Shown in pieces: positions 1 to 7,758 of a stretch of 7,758 nt of DNA. Source of the stretch: Pseudomonadota bacterium (GTDB lineage: Bacteria > Pseudomonadota > Gammaproteobacteria > Steroidobacterales > Steroidobacteraceae); contig JAJXYU010000124.1 of assembly GCA_021780395.1 (NCBI GenBank), forward strand, positions 1 through 7,758, read 5' to 3'. How positions within the stretch are numbered: the stretch's first letter is position 1; each line of letters opens with the position of its first letter. Under the pieces are notes generated by a model that saw only the letters and a list, made by a program, of their open reading frames with translations, had not been told where the DNA came from and searched no databases. A program made the translations under genes and the position numbers.

Positions 1-1559
<1,559 letters not shown>

Positions 1560-1580
1560 TAGGAACCCGTCGCGACGCGG

Positions 1581-1595
1581 CCGATCGAGGATCGG
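1581..1595 (-). other. Short perfect hairpin in the ettA leader
   Basis: CCGATC and GATCGG form a perfect 6-bp inverted repeat around a 3-nt loop. It lies between the predicted ettA transcription start and the ATG. No T-run follows on the minus strand, so it is unlikely to be an intrinsic terminator. It could be a small leader structure or chance, since GATC-containing palindromes are common in GC-rich DNA. Confidence 0.3.
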
Positions 1596-1604
1596 AAACG
1601 GATA

Positions 1605-1633
1605 ATTATCGGCGTCTCACCGCGACTTGTCAC
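1605..1633 (-). promoter_or_regulatory. Predicted sigma70-type promoter for ettA
   Basis: On the minus strand, GTGACA (1628-1633; 5 of 6 matches to TTGACA) is followed after exactly 17 nt by GATAAT (1605-1610; 5 of 6 matches to TATAAT). The -10 sits in GATAATTATC (1601-1610), a perfect 10-bp palindrome and the most conspicuous AT-rich patch in the GC-rich sequence around it. The -35 is formed by the last sense codons of the outer-membrane channel gene, before its TGA. Transcription would start near 1598 and give a leader of about 39 nt. This is a prediction from sequence only. Confidence 0.6.
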
Positions 1634-3047
1634 GAAGCGCGGTCGCGGACCAGCCTCCCCCCAAATCGCCGATCAACGCGACCGTGGTCACGAGCCGGCT
1701 CTCGCGCACCGCGAGGGCGCTGCGCTGGTCGGCGAGCAGCGTCGCCTGGGCCTGCGCGACCGTGGTGTAGTCGACGGTGCCGGCCTGGAACTCCGCGAGC
1801 GCGATCGCGGCGCCGCGCGCGGCGTCGGTGACCGCCAGATTGAGCGCGGCGGCCTGCGCCGCGAGGATCCGCAGGCTCGCGAGATCGTCCTCGACGTGCG
1901 CGAACGCGTTCAGCACGGTATTGCGGTAGTTCGCGACCGCGCCCTGGTAGGCGGCGCGCGCCGCCCGCACCTGCGCGCGGCGCGCGCCGAAGTCGATGAG
2001 CGACAGCGCGCTGTTCGCGCCGAGCGACCACACGTCGTTCGCGGTGTGCAGCAGGCCGTCGAGCGGCGATTGCGCGAACCCGTCGGCCGCCGCCAGCGAC
2101 AGGCTCGGGAAGTAGGCCGCGGTCGCGACGCCGACCGCCGCGTTCTCGGCCGCGACCGTGCGCTCGGCGGCGGCGATGTCGGGCCGGCGCTCGAGCAGCG
2201 TCGAGGGCACCCCCGGCGGCACCGCGGGCAGCGCCGGCAGCCGATCCGCCGCCGGGATCGCGAGGTCCTCCGGGTTCCTGCCGACCAGCACCGCGATCGC
2301 GTGCAGGTACTGCGCGCGAGAGACGCCGAGCGCGATCAGCGCGGCCTGCTCATTGTCGAGCGCGGTCCGGGCCGTGATCACCGCCGACGGTGGCGCGGCG
2401 CTCACCCCGGCGGCGGCCTGCTGCGTGACGACCCTGAGCGAGTCACGGTACGCACGCACCGTGCGGCGCTCGAGTGCGATGTCGGCGTCGACGACCCGCA
2501 GGTCGATCACCGTCGTCGCGAGCAGGGTCTGCTCGGCGAGAGTCGCGTTCGCGAGCTGCGCCTGGTCCGCCGCGGCGATCGCGCGGCTCTGCTCGAGCTC
2601 ACGTCGCAGTCCGCCCCAGAGGTCGACCGACCAGCTCGCGACGCCTTCGAGCGAGCCTGAGTCGACCACCGGTCCCGAGCCGCCGCCGCCGCGGGTCGAT
2701 CGCGACCGCGTCGCGGACCCGGCGACCCCGATCGCCGGCAGCAGCGCGCTGCGCGCGATCCGCATCTCCTCGATCGCCTGCTGGTAGTTCGCGGCCGCCT
2801 GCCGTACGGTCTGGTTCGAGACCGCGACCTCGGGTTCCAGACGGTCGAGCAGCGGATCGTGGAAGGCGGTCCACCAATCCCCCTTCGGCGCCGCGTCCTC
2901 AGGCTGCGCCGCGGTCCAGCCGGCGAGCGCGGCATAGCGGGGCGGCACCGGCACCGTCGGGCGGTGGTAGTCGGGACCGACGGCACAGCCGCCGAGCACG
3001 GCGCCGAGGGCGCCGATCGCGAGGGCCGCGAGGCCGGCCGTTTTCAT
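1617..3047 (-). CDS. Outer-membrane efflux channel lipoprotein, NodT/OprM family (OpmB-like)
   Basis: This is the exit duct of the tripartite pump. It is a trimeric beta-barrel plus periplasmic alpha-barrel that carries substrates from the RND permease and adaptor across the outer membrane. The 476-residue length is typical of the family. The N-terminus is a lipoprotein signal with lipobox LGGC, giving acylated Cys21 followed by AVGPDYHRP, the hallmark start of mature NodT-family proteins. Two outer-membrane-efflux repeats follow, at about 65-250 and 280-465. Family motifs are LLERRPDI (285-291 region), a YFPSLSL strand (312-318), FQAGTVDYTTVAQAQ (420-434) and the C-terminal LGGGW (462-466). 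A Gly-rich patch (119-125) lies near the first barrel strands, where such proteins vary. The ATG overlaps the stop of the MdtC-type gene by 4 bp (ATGA) and has a strong GGAGG site 7 nt upstream, so the start is secure and translation is probably coupled. Position after permease C parallels opmB of muxABC-opmB. The substrate cannot be read from the sequence. Confidence 0.95.
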   Translation of the reverse strand: MKTAGLAALAIGALGAVLGGCAVGPDYHRPTVPVPPRYAALAGWTAAQPEDAAPKGDWWTAFHDPLLDRLEPEVAVSNQTVRQAAANYQQAIEEMRIARSALLPAIGVAGSATRSRSTRGGGGSGPVVDSGSLEGVASWSVDLWGGLRRELEQSRAIAAADQAQLANATLAEQTLLATTVIDLRVVDADIALERRTVRAYRDSLRVVTQQAAAGVSAAPPSAVITARTALDNEQAALIALGVSRAQYLHAIAVLVGRNPEDLAIPAADRLPALPAVPPGVPSTLLERRPDIAAAERTVAAENAAVGVATAAYFPSLSLAAADGFAQSPLDGLLHTANDVWSLGANSALSLIDFGARRAQVRAARAAYQGAVANYRNTVLNAFAHVEDDLASLRILAAQAAALNLAVTDAARGAAIALAEFQAGTVDYTTVAQAQATLLADQRSALAVRESRLVTTVALIGDLGGGWSATALRDKSR

Positions 3048-6000
3048 GCGCTCACCTCCGACCCGGCGTGGCCGGTCAGGCGTTGGATCGCCGCGCGCGT
3101 TCTGGTGCGCCAGCGGTCGAGGACCAGGTAGATCACCGGCGTCGTGTACAGCGTGAACACCTGGCTGAACAGGAGTCCGCCCATCACCGTGATCCCGAGC
3201 GGCTGGCGCAGCGAGGCGCCCTGGCCGAAGCCGATCGCGAGCGGCAGCGCGCCGACCACCGCCGCGGCGGTCGTCATCATGATCGGCCGCAGGCGCAGCA
3301 CCGCCGCGTCGTGGATCGCGCGCTTCGCGTCGAGCCCCTCCTCGCGCTGGGTGTGCACCGCGACGTCGATCATCATGATCGCATTCTTCTTCACGATGCC
3401 GATCAGCAGGATGATCCCGATCAGCGCGATCACCGAGAACGGCGTGCCGAACAGCAGCAGCGCGAGCGTCGCGCCGATCCCGGCCGACGGCAGCGTCGAG
3501 AGGATCGTGATCGGATGCACGGTGTTCTCGTACAGGATGCCGAGCACGATGTAGACCGCGGCCAGCGCCGCGAGGATCAGCAGCGGCATCGTCGCCATCG
3601 ACTCCGCATAGACCTTGCCGGCGCCGGCGAAGCTGCCGCGGATCGTCGCCGGCATCTGGATCCGCCGCATCGCGCGATCGATCGCGGCCGCGGCGCCGCT
3701 CAGCGAGCCGCCCGGCGGCAGGTTGAACGACATCGTGACCGCGACCAGGCCGCCCTGGTGGTTCACCTCGGTCGCGGTGCGGCTCGTCGAGAACGTCGCC
3801 ATCGCCGACAGCGGCACCATCGTCTCGGGCGCGGTGCTGTCCGCGCTGCCGGTCGAACCGCCACCGCGGCTGTTCGCGATGCTGTTGGTCGCCGCGTTCG
3901 CCTGCGCGTTCGCGTTGCGGGCGTTGGTGCCCGTCGTGCTGGCGGAACGCGGGACGATCGCGGTGAACGGGAGCGTACCGCTCACGGTGCCGAACGGCGC
4001 CTGGCTTTGCGCGGTGCCGGTCGGGTTGCCGGCCGCGGTGCTGAGGCGGATCCGGTTCAACATCGACGGATACTGCCAGTATCGGGGTGCGACCTCCATC
4101 ACCACGAAGTACTGGTTGAACGGATTGAAGATCGTCGACACCGTGCGCTGGCCGAACGCGTCATAGAGCGCGTCGTCGATCTGGTTAGGCTCGAAGCCGT
4201 AGCGGCGCGCGGTCCGTCGGTCGATGTTCACGAAGGTCTGCAGGCCGTTGCGCTGCATGTCGGTGTTCACGTCGGTGATCGCGGAGCGATCCCGGGCGAG
4301 CGCGGCGACGAGCTTCGGCACCCACTCGTACAGCGTCTTGGTGTCGTCGCTGGTCAGCGTGTACTGGTATTCGGCCGCGGACTGCCGCCCGCCGATGTGC
4401 AGGTCCTGCACGGCCTGCAGGAACAGCCGGGCGCCGGACACGCGCCGCAGTTTCGGTCGCAGCCGCGCGACGACCCGCTGGGCGCTGATGCGCCGCTCGG
4501 CGAGGGGCTTCAGCCGCACGTAGACGTTCGCGGTGTTCAGCGCCTGGCCGCCGGTGAAGCCGATCACCGACGCGACCGCCGGGTCCGCCTGCACGATCGC
4601 CTGCAACTCCTGGAGTTTCTTCGTCATCGCCTGGAACGAGATGCTCTGGTCGGCGATGATCTGGCCCATCAACATCCCGTCGTCCTGCTCCGGGAAGAAC
4701 GTCGACGGCACGAGCCTGAACAGCACCACGTTCAGCGCGAGCATCGCGATCAGCAGCACCCCGACCAGCAGCGAGTGGTCGAGCACCGCGGTCAGCGAGC
4801 GCGAATACGCGGCCTTGAAGCGCTCGAACGCGTGCTCCGACCAGGCCGCCCAGCGGGCGTTCGAGTGCAGCGCGGCGCCGCCCCGGAGCGTGTATGCGCA
4901 CATCGCGGGCGTCACGGTCAACGACACGAACAGCGAGATCAGGATCGCGATCGACAACGTGACCGCGAACTCGTGGAAGAGCTTCCCGACGATCCCGGGC
5001 ATCAGCAGGATCGGGATGAACACCGCGATCAGCGACAGGCTCATCGAGATCACGGTGAAGCTCACCTCGGCGCTGCCGCGCACCGCGGCCTCGTGCGGCG
5101 CAACCCCCGCCTCGATGTGCCGGACGACGTTCTCCAGAACGACGACCGCGTCGTCGACGACGAAGCCGGTCGCGATCGTGAGCGCCATCAGCGACAGGTT
5201 GTCGATGCTGTAGCCGAGCAGGTACATCGGTCCGAACGAACCGACGATCGACAGCGGCAGCGCGACCGCGGGAATCAGCGTCGCCCGCGGCGAGCGCAGG
5301 AACGCGAACACCACGCCGATCACGAGCACCACCGCGAGCAGGAGCGTGCGTTCGGTGTCGTTCACCGCCGCGTTCACCGACTGCGAGCGGTCGATCGCGA
5401 CGTGCACCCGGATGCTCGGCGGCAGCGTCGCCTCGACCGACGGCAGGACGCGCTTGATCTTGTCGACGGTGTCGATGATGTTCGCGCCGGGCAGCGGAAA
5501 CACGATCACGCCGACCGTCGGCTGGTTGTCGTAGAGGCCGCGGTTGCGGATGTTCTCGTTCGAGTCGACCACCGAGGCGACGTCGTGCAGCAGCACCGGC
5601 GCGCCGTTGCGGTACGCGATCACGAGGTTGCGGTAGTCGGCCGCCTTCGTCGCCTGGTCGTTCGAGACCACGACGTAGCGCCGGCTGCCCTGATCGAGGT
5701 AGCCCTTGGCACTGTCGGCGTTCGCCGCGGCGAGCGCCGCGCGCACGTCCTCGAGGCCGATCCCGTAGGCGGCGAGCTTGTCCGGATCGAGTTCGACGCG
5801 CACCGACGGCAGGGCGCTGCCGCCGAGCAGGATCTGGCCCACGCCGTCGATCTGCGACAGCTGCTGCTGGATCACGGTGTTCGCCGAATCGTAGAGCTGC
5901 GCGCGCGTGAGGGTCTTCGAGGTCAGCGCGAGGATGATGATCGGCGAGTCGGCGGGGTTGTACTCCCGGTAGGTCGGGTTGTTGCGCAGCGTCGTCGGCA

Positions 6001-6355
6001 GGTCCGCGCGGGACGCCTGGATCGCGGCCTGCACGTCGCGCGCGGCGCCGTTGATGTCGCGGCTGACCTCGAATTGCACGATGATCCGCGATGCGCCGAC
6101 CGAGTTCATCGAGGTGAGTTCCGTCACGCCGGCGATCGTCGCGAGGCGCCGCTCGAGCGGTTCGGCGACCGTCGAGGCCATCGTGTCGGGGCTCGCGCCG
6201 GCCATGTGGGCTTCGACGACCACGACCGGGTAGGTGACGCTCGGCAGCGGCGCGACCGGCAGGTGGAAGTACGCGAGCACGCCCGCGAGCGCGATCGCGA
6301 TCGCGACCAGCGTGGTCGCGACCGGCCGCCGGATGAACACCGCCGGGATGTTCAC
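3044..6355 (-). CDS. mdtC: RND multidrug efflux permease, MdtC/MuxC type
   Basis: This is an inner-membrane proton/drug antiporter of the hydrophobe/amphiphile RND family. In E. coli, MdtC pairs with MdtB in a mixed trimer fed by adaptor MdtA. The GTG start is fixed by the family N-terminus (MNIPAVFIRRPVATTL) and by a GAGG site 7 nt upstream. TM1 is at about 11-30, the first porter/docking half at 31-335, TM2-TM6 at about 337-486, TM7 at about 528-548, the second porter/docking half at 550-920, and TM8-TM12 at about 923-1079. The proton relay is intact: Asp401/Asp402 in TM4 (GFVVDDAVVVLEN), Lys990 in TM10 (GIVKKNAIMMID), and Arg1023 with Thr1028/1029 in TM11 (RPIMMTT). MdtC rather than MdtB is indicated by GFTGG (599-603), LQAVQDLHIGGRQS (646-659), and FNQYFVVMEVAPRYW (746-760). 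At 1103 residues it is about 65-70 longer than usual, because of a low-complexity insertion at about 772-846. It overlaps both neighbours by 4 bp. Substrates are not deducible. Confidence 0.96.
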   Translation of the reverse strand: MNIPAVFIRRPVATTLVAIAIALAGVLAYFHLPVAPLPSVTYPVVVVEAHMAGASPDTMASTVAEPLERRLATIAGVTELTSMNSVGASRIIVQFEVSRDINGAARDVQAAIQASRADLPTTLRNNPTYREYNPADSPIIILALTSKTLTRAQLYDSANTVIQQQLSQIDGVGQILLGGSALPSVRVELDPDKLAAYGIGLEDVRAALAAANADSAKGYLDQGSRRYVVVSNDQATKAADYRNLVIAYRNGAPVLLHDVASVVDSNENIRNRGLYDNQPTVGVIVFPLPGANIIDTVDKIKRVLPSVEATLPPSIRVHVAIDRSQSVNAAVNDTERTLLLAVVLVIGVVFAFLRSPRATLIPAVALPLSIVGSFGPMYLLGYSIDNLSLMALTIATGFVVDDAVVVLENVVRHIEAGVAPHEAAVRGSAEVSFTVISMSLSLIAVFIPILLMPGIVGKLFHEFAVTLSIAILISLFVSLTVTPAMCAYTLRGGAALHSNARWAAWSEHAFERFKAAYSRSLTAVLDHSLLVGVLLIAMLALNVVLFRLVPSTFFPEQDDGMLMGQIIADQSISFQAMTKKLQELQAIVQADPAVASVIGFTGGQALNTANVYVRLKPLAERRISAQRVVARLRPKLRRVSGARLFLQAVQDLHIGGRQSAAEYQYTLTSDDTKTLYEWVPKLVAALARDRSAITDVNTDMQRNGLQTFVNIDRRTARRYGFEPNQIDDALYDAFGQRTVSTIFNPFNQYFVVMEVAPRYWQYPSMLNRIRLSTAAGNPTGTAQSQAPFGTVSGTLPFTAIVPRSASTTGTNARNANAQANAATNSIANSRGGGSTGSADSTAPETMVPLSAMATFSTSRTATEVNHQGGLVAVTMSFNLPPGGSLSGAAAAIDRAMRRIQMPATIRGSFAGAGKVYAESMATMPLLILAALAAVYIVLGILYENTVHPITILSTLPSAGIGATLALLLFGTPFSVIALIGIILLIGIVKKNAIMMIDVAVHTQREEGLDAKRAIHDAAVLRLRPIMMTTAAAVVGALPLAIGFGQGASLRQPLGITVMGGLLFSQVFTLYTTPVIYLVLDRWRTRTRAAIQRLTGHAGSEVSA
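3055..3059 (-). promoter_or_regulatory. Shine-Dalgarno site of the outer-membrane channel gene
   Basis: GGAGG lies 7 nt before the ATG at 3047, inside the last codons of the MdtC-type permease gene. It is the best ribosome-binding site in the window and supports the 4-bp-overlap start over any internal one. Confidence 0.8.
3125..3166 (-). repeat. Direct near-repeat in the TM12 region, copy in the MdtC-type gene
   Basis: These 42 nt match 6421-6462 in the MdtB-type gene with 2 mismatches, including 22 identical nt in a row at the start. Both copies encode the conserved SQV(F/L)TL(Y/F)TTPVIYL segment. The near-identity extends to third codon positions. Confidence 0.8.
3818..4042 (-). other. 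Low-complexity insertion in the MdtC-type permease
   Basis: This segment encodes residues 772-846, rich in Ser, Thr, Asn, Ala and Gly, with Asn-Ala runs (NARNANAQANAATNSIANS at 811-829) followed by GGGSTGSADS. The MdtB-type paralog has only PTQTAASGQ between the equivalent flanking strands (LYL and VPLGAIA), so the insertion adds about 66 residues. By comparison with AcrB it lies where the C-terminal docking subdomain returns to porter subdomain PC2, which would be a periplasmic, solvent-exposed loop. The frame is open and family similarity resumes directly after it (MVPLSAMATF), so this is not a frameshift artefact. Confidence 0.8.
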
Positions 6356-7758
6356 GCCGCGCCCTCGGCGGCCGCGCCGCGGCGCCGGCCGCGGACCCGC
6401 AGCGCGAGCCGGTCGAAGAACAGGTAGATCACCGGCGTCGTGAACAGCGTCAACACCTGGCTCACCACCAGCCCGCCGATGATCGCGATGCCGAGCGGCC
6501 GGCGCAGCTCCGAGCCCGTGCCGGTCCCGACGAGCAGCGGCAGCGCGCCGAGGATCGCCGCGAATGTGGTCATCAGGATCGGCCGGAAGCGCAGGAGCGA
6601 GGCCTGCAGGATGGCCTCGCGCGGCGGCTTGCCGTGCTCACGCTCCGCCTCGAGCGCGAAGTCGACGATCATGATCCCGTTCTTCTTCACGATGCCGATC
6701 AGCAGCACGATCCCGATGATCCCGATCACGTCGAGATCCTTGCCGGCGATCATCAGCGCGAGCAGCGCGCCGATCCCGGCCGACGGCAGGGTCGAGAGGA
6801 TCGTCACCGGATGGATGTAGCTCTCGTACAGCACCCCGAGCACGATGTAGACGCTCGCGAGCGCGGCGAGCAGCAGGAACGCCTCGCTCGACAGTGAGCT
6901 CTCGAACGCCTGCGCGGCGCCCTGGAAGGAACTCGTGATCGACGGCGGCAGGTGCACCGCCCGCAGGGCGCCGTGGATCGCGTCGAGCGCGGTGCTGAGG
7001 GAGGCGCCCGGCGCGAGGTCGAACGACACGGTCACCGCGGGGAACTGCGCCAGGTGGCTGACCACGAGCGGGCGCTTGGTCACACGGATCTTCGCGATCG
7101 CGCCGAGCGGCACCTGGCCGCTCGCGGCGGTCTGGGTCGGCAGGTACAGCGTCCCGAGGGATGCGAGCGTCGGCAGCGCCTTCGGCTGGGCGTTCAGGAT
7201 CACGCGGTACTGGTTCGACTGGGTGAAGATCGTCGACACGATCCGCTGGCCGAGCGCGTCGTACAGCGCGTTGTCGATCGTTGCCGGCGTGATTCCGTAG
7301 CGGGCGGCGAGCTGCCGGTCGACCTCGACGTCGATGCTCGCGCCCTCGTTGTCGAGGTCGCTGGTCACGTTCGTGATCGACGGGATCCGGTCGAGCCGCG
7401 CCAGGAGGCCGGGCACGATCGTGTCGAACTCCCGCGGGTCGGGGCCGCGCAGCACGAACTGGTACTGGCTCGGGGCGACGACGGTGTCGAGCGTGAGGCT
7501 CTGCGCGGGTTGCAAGTACAGCCGGATCCCGGGGACGCCGGCGGTCTCGCGGCGGATCCGCGCGGCGATCTCGGCTGCGCTCAGCGTGCGCGCGTCGTGC
7601 GGCCGCAGGTTGATCAGGAACCGGCCCTGGTTCAAGGTCGGGTTGGTGCCGTCGATGCCGACGTAGGAGGTCAGCGAGGTCACGTCCGGGTCCTTCAGGA
7701 TCGCTTCGCTGAGCGCGCGCTGCCGCCGCGCCATCGCGCGGTAGGACACCGAGTTGTC
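6352..7758 (-). CDS. mdtB: RND multidrug efflux permease, MdtB/MuxB type, N-terminal part outside window
   Basis: This is the partner permease of the MdtB/MdtC mixed RND trimer, an inner-membrane proton/drug antiporter. Only the last 468 residues are here. The frame is open to the window edge, and the GTG at 7749 is an internal Val codon, not a start. The family is about 1040 residues, so roughly 570 are missing, including TM1-TM7 and the TM4 Asp pair. Numbering from the edge, the segment covers the rest of the second porter/docking half (to about 290), then TM8-TM12 (about 293-448). SYVGIDGTNPTLN (31-43) with GRFLINLRPHD is the MdtB-type signature, where MdtC has GFTGG. The relay Lys359 in GIVKKNGIMIVD and Arg392 in RPILMTT are kept. 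The C-terminal tail is basic then Ala/Gly-rich (RVRGRRRGAAAEGAA). Its TGA overlaps the GTG of the MdtC-type gene (GTGA). The adaptor gene mdtA/muxA is expected upstream, beyond 7758. Confidence 0.95.
   Translation of the reverse strand, partial: DNSVSYRAMARRQRALSEAILKDPDVTSLTSYVGIDGTNPTLNQGRFLINLRPHDARTLSAAEIAARIRRETAGVPGIRLYLQPAQSLTLDTVVAPSQYQFVLRGPDPREFDTIVPGLLARLDRIPSITNVTSDLDNEGASIDVEVDRQLAARYGITPATIDNALYDALGQRIVSTIFTQSNQYRVILNAQPKALPTLASLGTLYLPTQTAASGQVPLGAIAKIRVTKRPLVVSHLAQFPAVTVSFDLAPGASLSTALDAIHGALRAVHLPPSITSSFQGAAQAFESSLSSEAFLLLAALASVYIVLGVLYESYIHPVTILSTLPSAGIGALLALMIAGKDLDVIGIIGIVLLIGIVKKNGIMIVDFALEAEREHGKPPREAILQASLLRFRPILMTTFAAILGALPLLVGTGTGSELRRPLGIAIIGGLVVSQVLTLFTTPVIYLFFDRLALRVRGRRRGAAAEGAA
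6362..6366 (-). promoter_or_regulatory. Shine-Dalgarno-like site for the MdtC-type permease
   Basis: GAGGG lies 6 nt before the GTG at 6355, within the last codons of the MdtB-type gene. It is weaker than the site of the outer-membrane channel gene. Together with the GTGA overlap it suggests start by translational coupling. Confidence 0.5.
6421..6462 (-). repeat. Direct near-repeat in the TM12 region, copy in the MdtB-type gene
   Basis: Partner of 3125-3166 at an offset of 3296 bp (40 of 42 nt identical). Two further blocks lie at the same offset: 26 identical nt at 3384-3409 and 6680-6705, and 37 of 38 nt at 3471-3508 and 6767-6804. The constant offset shows that the TM10-TM12 coding parts of the paralogs align without gaps over this range. 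Confidence 0.8.

Noticed and set aside
1581..1595. An intrinsic terminator after the efflux operon
   Set aside because: The stem is only 6 bp and is followed on the minus strand by GC-rich sequence, not a T-run. It also lies downstream of the predicted ettA transcription start.
3818..4042. A frameshift or sequencing error as the explanation of the odd low-complexity stretch in the MdtC-type gene
   Set aside because: Conserved RND sequence is in the same frame on both sides and no stop or frame change is needed. It is best read as an in-frame insertion.
2474..6427. A 1317-codon open reading frame on the plus strand, antisense to the MdtC-type permease and part of the channel gene
   Set aside because: Over the permease its codons are in exact register with the sense codons, so it stays open simply because TTA, CTA and TCA are almost absent from this GC-rich gene. 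Its product is Arg/Asp/His/Gln-rich with no recognisable domain, while the minus strand encodes a full, conserved RND permease.
6440..7666. Several plus-strand frames of about 85-126 codons opposite the MdtB-type gene
   Set aside because: They are antisense shadows of a clearly conserved RND permease frame, with no supported start sites and no family features.
6352..7749. The GTG at 7749 as the start of a short, 465-residue RND protein
   Set aside because: The frame stays open to the window edge (Asp-Asn-Ser precede it), and the sequence enters mid-domain in the second porter half. The gene is cut by the window, not truncated.

Overview
The window is a very GC-rich, gene-dense stretch of a proteobacterial chromosome in which every gene I can support lies on the minus strand. 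Codon third positions are overwhelmingly G or C, and the proteins (an MdtB/MdtC-type RND pair, a NodT-family outer-membrane lipoprotein and EttA) are typical of Gram-negative Beta/Gammaproteobacteria. I cannot name the genus from the sequence.

Read in the direction of transcription (from 7758 down to 1), the layout is: the C-terminal 468 residues of an MdtB/MuxB-type RND permease (6352-7758, running off the right edge); a complete 1103-residue MdtC/MuxC-type RND permease (3044-6355); a complete 476-residue outer-membrane efflux lipoprotein (1617-3047); a 57-bp spacer; and ettA (1-1559), which lacks only its last few dozen codons at the left edge. The three efflux genes overlap by 4 bp at each junction and form one tightly coupled operon. 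The order permease B, permease C, outer-membrane channel is that of P. aeruginosa muxABC-opmB. The periplasmic adaptor (MdtA/MuxA) is expected just beyond the right edge. Together they would form a proton-driven tripartite drug pump from inner membrane to outside.

ettA, a ribosome-binding ABC-F translation factor, is functionally unrelated to the pump. It appears to have its own sigma70-type promoter, whose -35 lies inside the last codons of the outer-membrane channel gene and whose -10 is in the spacer. No convincing terminator separates the two units, so read-through from the pump operon is possible.

This is mostly an ordinary chromosomal region. I see no mobile element, CRISPR array, RNA gene or new system. 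The points worth a second look are a roughly 66-residue low-complexity insertion in the MdtC-type permease, the nested ettA promoter, and long nucleotide identities between the two permease genes at a constant 3296-bp offset. Long plus-strand reading frames across the window are antisense shadows of the real genes.
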